Source: Verrucomicrobiota bacterium (GTDB taxonomy: Bacteria > Verrucomicrobiota > Kiritimatiellia > Kiritimatiellales > Tichowtungiaceae). From it: DNA of 7,502 bases. The stretch is taken from contig JAUXCB010000072.1 of the NCBI GenBank assembly GCA_030619095.1, positions 1 to 7,502 on the forward strand. The letters are read 5' to 3'. The notes under the pieces are model-generated. The model worked only from the letters and a program-made list of their open reading frames with translations. It had not been told where the DNA came from and ran no database searches. The position numbers and the translations under genes are program-made. Of the stretch, positions 5,960 to 7,502 are shown piece after piece (the first letter of the stretch is position 1; every line of letters begins with the position of its first letter).

Positions 5960-7502
5960 ATGAAAAAGTTGGTGATTGTAGAGTCCCCCGCAAAGGCGAA
6001 GACGATTAATAAATATCTCGGCGACGATTATATCGTTAAGGCCTCCATGGGTCATGTGCGCGATCTGCCGCCGAAAAAGCTCGGGGTCGATGTGAAGGCC
6101 GGGTTTAAGCCGGAATATGTCAACAGCACGGGCCGCGCCAAGACCATTACTGAGCTCAAGGCCGCCGCAAAAAAATGCGACCATGTCTTTCTCGCGCCCG
6201 ACCCCGACCGCGAAGGGGAAGCCATCGCCTGGCATCTGCAGGAATTGCTGAAAGACATCATTCCGGAAGAAAACTTTAGCCGCGTCACCTATAACGAGAT
6301 TACCAAGTCGGCGATTACTACGGCGTTTGCCAATCCAACCAAGATGGAGATGAACCGTGTGAACGCACAGCAGGCCCGGCGTGTTCTCGACCGTCTGGTC
6401 GGCTTCAAGGTCAGCCCGTTGCTCTGGCGTCAGATCAAAGGCGGTGTCAGCGCAGGTCGCGTGCAATCGGTCGCCCTGCGCCTCGTCTGTGAGCGCGAGC
6501 AGCTGATTAACGAGTTCACCCCCGAAGAGTATTGGGTGCTCGGTGCGACTGTGCGCAAACAGGTTGCTCCGCTCGACCCGTTCAGCGTCAAGCTTGCACA
6601 GATCAACGGCGAGAAAGCCGAAATCACCGGCGGTGAACAGGCCGAAAAAATCCGCGACGAGCTCGACGCGAGCAAGCTGCATGTTGCGCACATTATTGAG
6701 AAGACCGTCCAGCGCAGAGCGCGCGCGCCGTTTATCACGAGTACGATTCAGCAGGCGGCCTCCAGTTTTTGCGGGTTTTCTCCGTCACGCACCATGGGGA
6801 TTGCACAGAAATTGTATGAAAACGGGCTGATCACCTACATGCGAACCGACTCGTTCAACATCGCCAAAAGTGCGCAGGACGAATGTCACGCATTTGTCAC
6901 CGCCGAGTACGGCGCGGACTATCTCCCTGAAAAACCCAACTTCTACAAAAGCAAGAAAAGTGCTCAGGAAGCGCATGAAGCCATTCGCCCGACCGAAGTT
7001 TCCAAAACACCGCCCTCCATTGGCGGACTCGAAAAGGATGCAGCCAAACTCTATAAATTGATTTGGGAACGGTTCGTCGCCAGCCAAATGGTTCCTGCAA
7101 AAATCGCCCGCCGCACCGCCGAGATCGAAACCGATGGTGAGAACACTTATCTCTTTCGCGCCACCGCTTCCGAGGTGGTCTTCCCCGGCTACATGCGCGC
7201 CAGCGGGATCGAAAAAGCCACCGACAAAAAGAAACAGGGCGAAGAGGATGACGAAGGCAAGCTGCCCTCGCTGAGCGAGGGCGAAAACCTCGACTGCCTC
7301 GAATGGCTCGGCGAACAAAAATTCACCAAGCCGCCGCCGCGCTACTCCGAGCCATCGCTCATTAAGACGCTCGAAGAAAATGGCGTGGGTCGTCCGTCCA
7401 CCTATGCACAGACGCTTGCGACCATCGAAAAGCGCGAATACGTGAATAAAGAAAAACGCTCGCTGGTTCCCACCGAAGCCGGACTGCGCGTAAACGAATT
7501 CC
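5960..7502 (+). CDS. topA: DNA topoisomerase I (3' partial)
   Basis: This is a type IA topoisomerase, which relaxes negatively supercoiled DNA by cutting and passing one strand. The frame is open for 514 codons to the window edge, so the C-terminal part, including any zinc fingers, is not visible. It begins MKKLVIVESPAKAKTI, the TOPRIM strand with its glutamate. GHVRDLPPKKLGV follows at about 31-43, and the TOPRIM metal-binding DPDREGEAIAWH has Asp81 and Asp83. SAGRVQSVALRLVCERE is the cleavage-domain signature, and GLITYMRTDS holds the catalytic Tyr293. Further on are QEAHEAIRPT and PPPRYSEPSLIKTLEENG followed by VGRPSTYA. All signature residues I can check are intact. A charged insert (about 415-435, KATDKKKQGEEDDEGK) looks like an ordinary variable loop. 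This essential gene is probably transcribed on its own from a promoter in the preceding gap. Confidence 0.98.
   Translation, partial: MKKLVIVESPAKAKTINKYLGDDYIVKASMGHVRDLPPKKLGVDVKAGFKPEYVNSTGRAKTITELKAAAKKCDHVFLAPDPDREGEAIAWHLQELLKDIIPEENFSRVTYNEITKSAITTAFANPTKMEMNRVNAQQARRVLDRLVGFKVSPLLWRQIKGGVSAGRVQSVALRLVCEREQLINEFTPEEYWVLGATVRKQVAPLDPFSVKLAQINGEKAEITGGEQAEKIRDELDASKLHVAHIIEKTVQRRARAPFITSTIQQAASSFCGFSPSRTMGIAQKLYENGLITYMRTDSFNIAKSAQDECHAFVTAEYGADYLPEKPNFYKSKKSAQEAHEAIRPTEVSKTPPSIGGLEKDAAKLYKLIWERFVASQMVPAKIARRTAEIETDGENTYLFRATASEVVFPGYMRASGIEKATDKKKQGEEDDEGKLPSLSEGENLDCLEWLGEQKFTKPPPRYSEPSLIKTLEENGVGRPSTYAQTLATIEKREYVNKEKRSLVPTEAGLRVNEF

Noticed and set aside
5948..6691. 247-codon minus-strand frame opposite topA
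   Set aside because: It is entirely antisense to the conserved TOPRIM and cleavage-domain region, with no recognisable domain.
6785..7318. 177-codon minus-strand frame opposite topA
   Set aside because: Same situation as the longer antisense frame; the topA signatures on the plus strand (Tyr293 site, PPPRYSEPSL) explain the sequence.

Overview
The window looks like a chromosomal stretch from a Gram-negative bacterium with moderately high G+C. My best guess is the PVC superphylum (Kiritimatiellota, Verrucomicrobiota or Lentisphaerota). The guess rests on an AlgI/AlgJ-type acetylation pair beside a membrane-anchored propeller protein and on small palindromic repeats between genes. No marker in the window settles the taxonomy.

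Positions 1-4724, + strand: a probable polysaccharide O-acetylation locus. It opens with the 3' end of one gene (2-244). A complete paralogue follows (349-1752) that encodes a membrane-anchored, TolB/WD40-like propeller protein with a distinctive C-terminal domain. Its stop codon abuts the start of an AlgI-family MBOAT O-acyltransferase (1753-3210). After a gap holding a long imperfect inverted repeat comes an AlgJ/AlgX-type SGNH acetyltransferase (3396-4724) with a visible Asp-x-His ... Gly-Asp-Ser triad. By analogy with alginate acetylation, the MBOAT protein would carry acetyl groups across the inner membrane and the SGNH protein would place them on a periplasmic glycan. The propeller protein has no counterpart in the classical alginate system and is the least explained part.

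Positions 4725-4860: a short convergent gap made almost entirely of overlapping inverted repeats, ending in a likely terminator.

Positions 4861-5559, - strand: a small predicted GT-A-like glycosyltransferase, standing alone. Upstream of it (5560-5959) are about 400 bases without a convincing gene. They do contain a good minus-strand intrinsic terminator right after a 61-codon ORF, which suggests a decayed gene or an unannotated transcript, plus a hairpin leader before the glycosyltransferase.

Positions 5960-7502, + strand: the first 514 codons of topA (DNA topoisomerase I), cut off by the window edge. This is a housekeeping gene and marks the right border of the accessory region.
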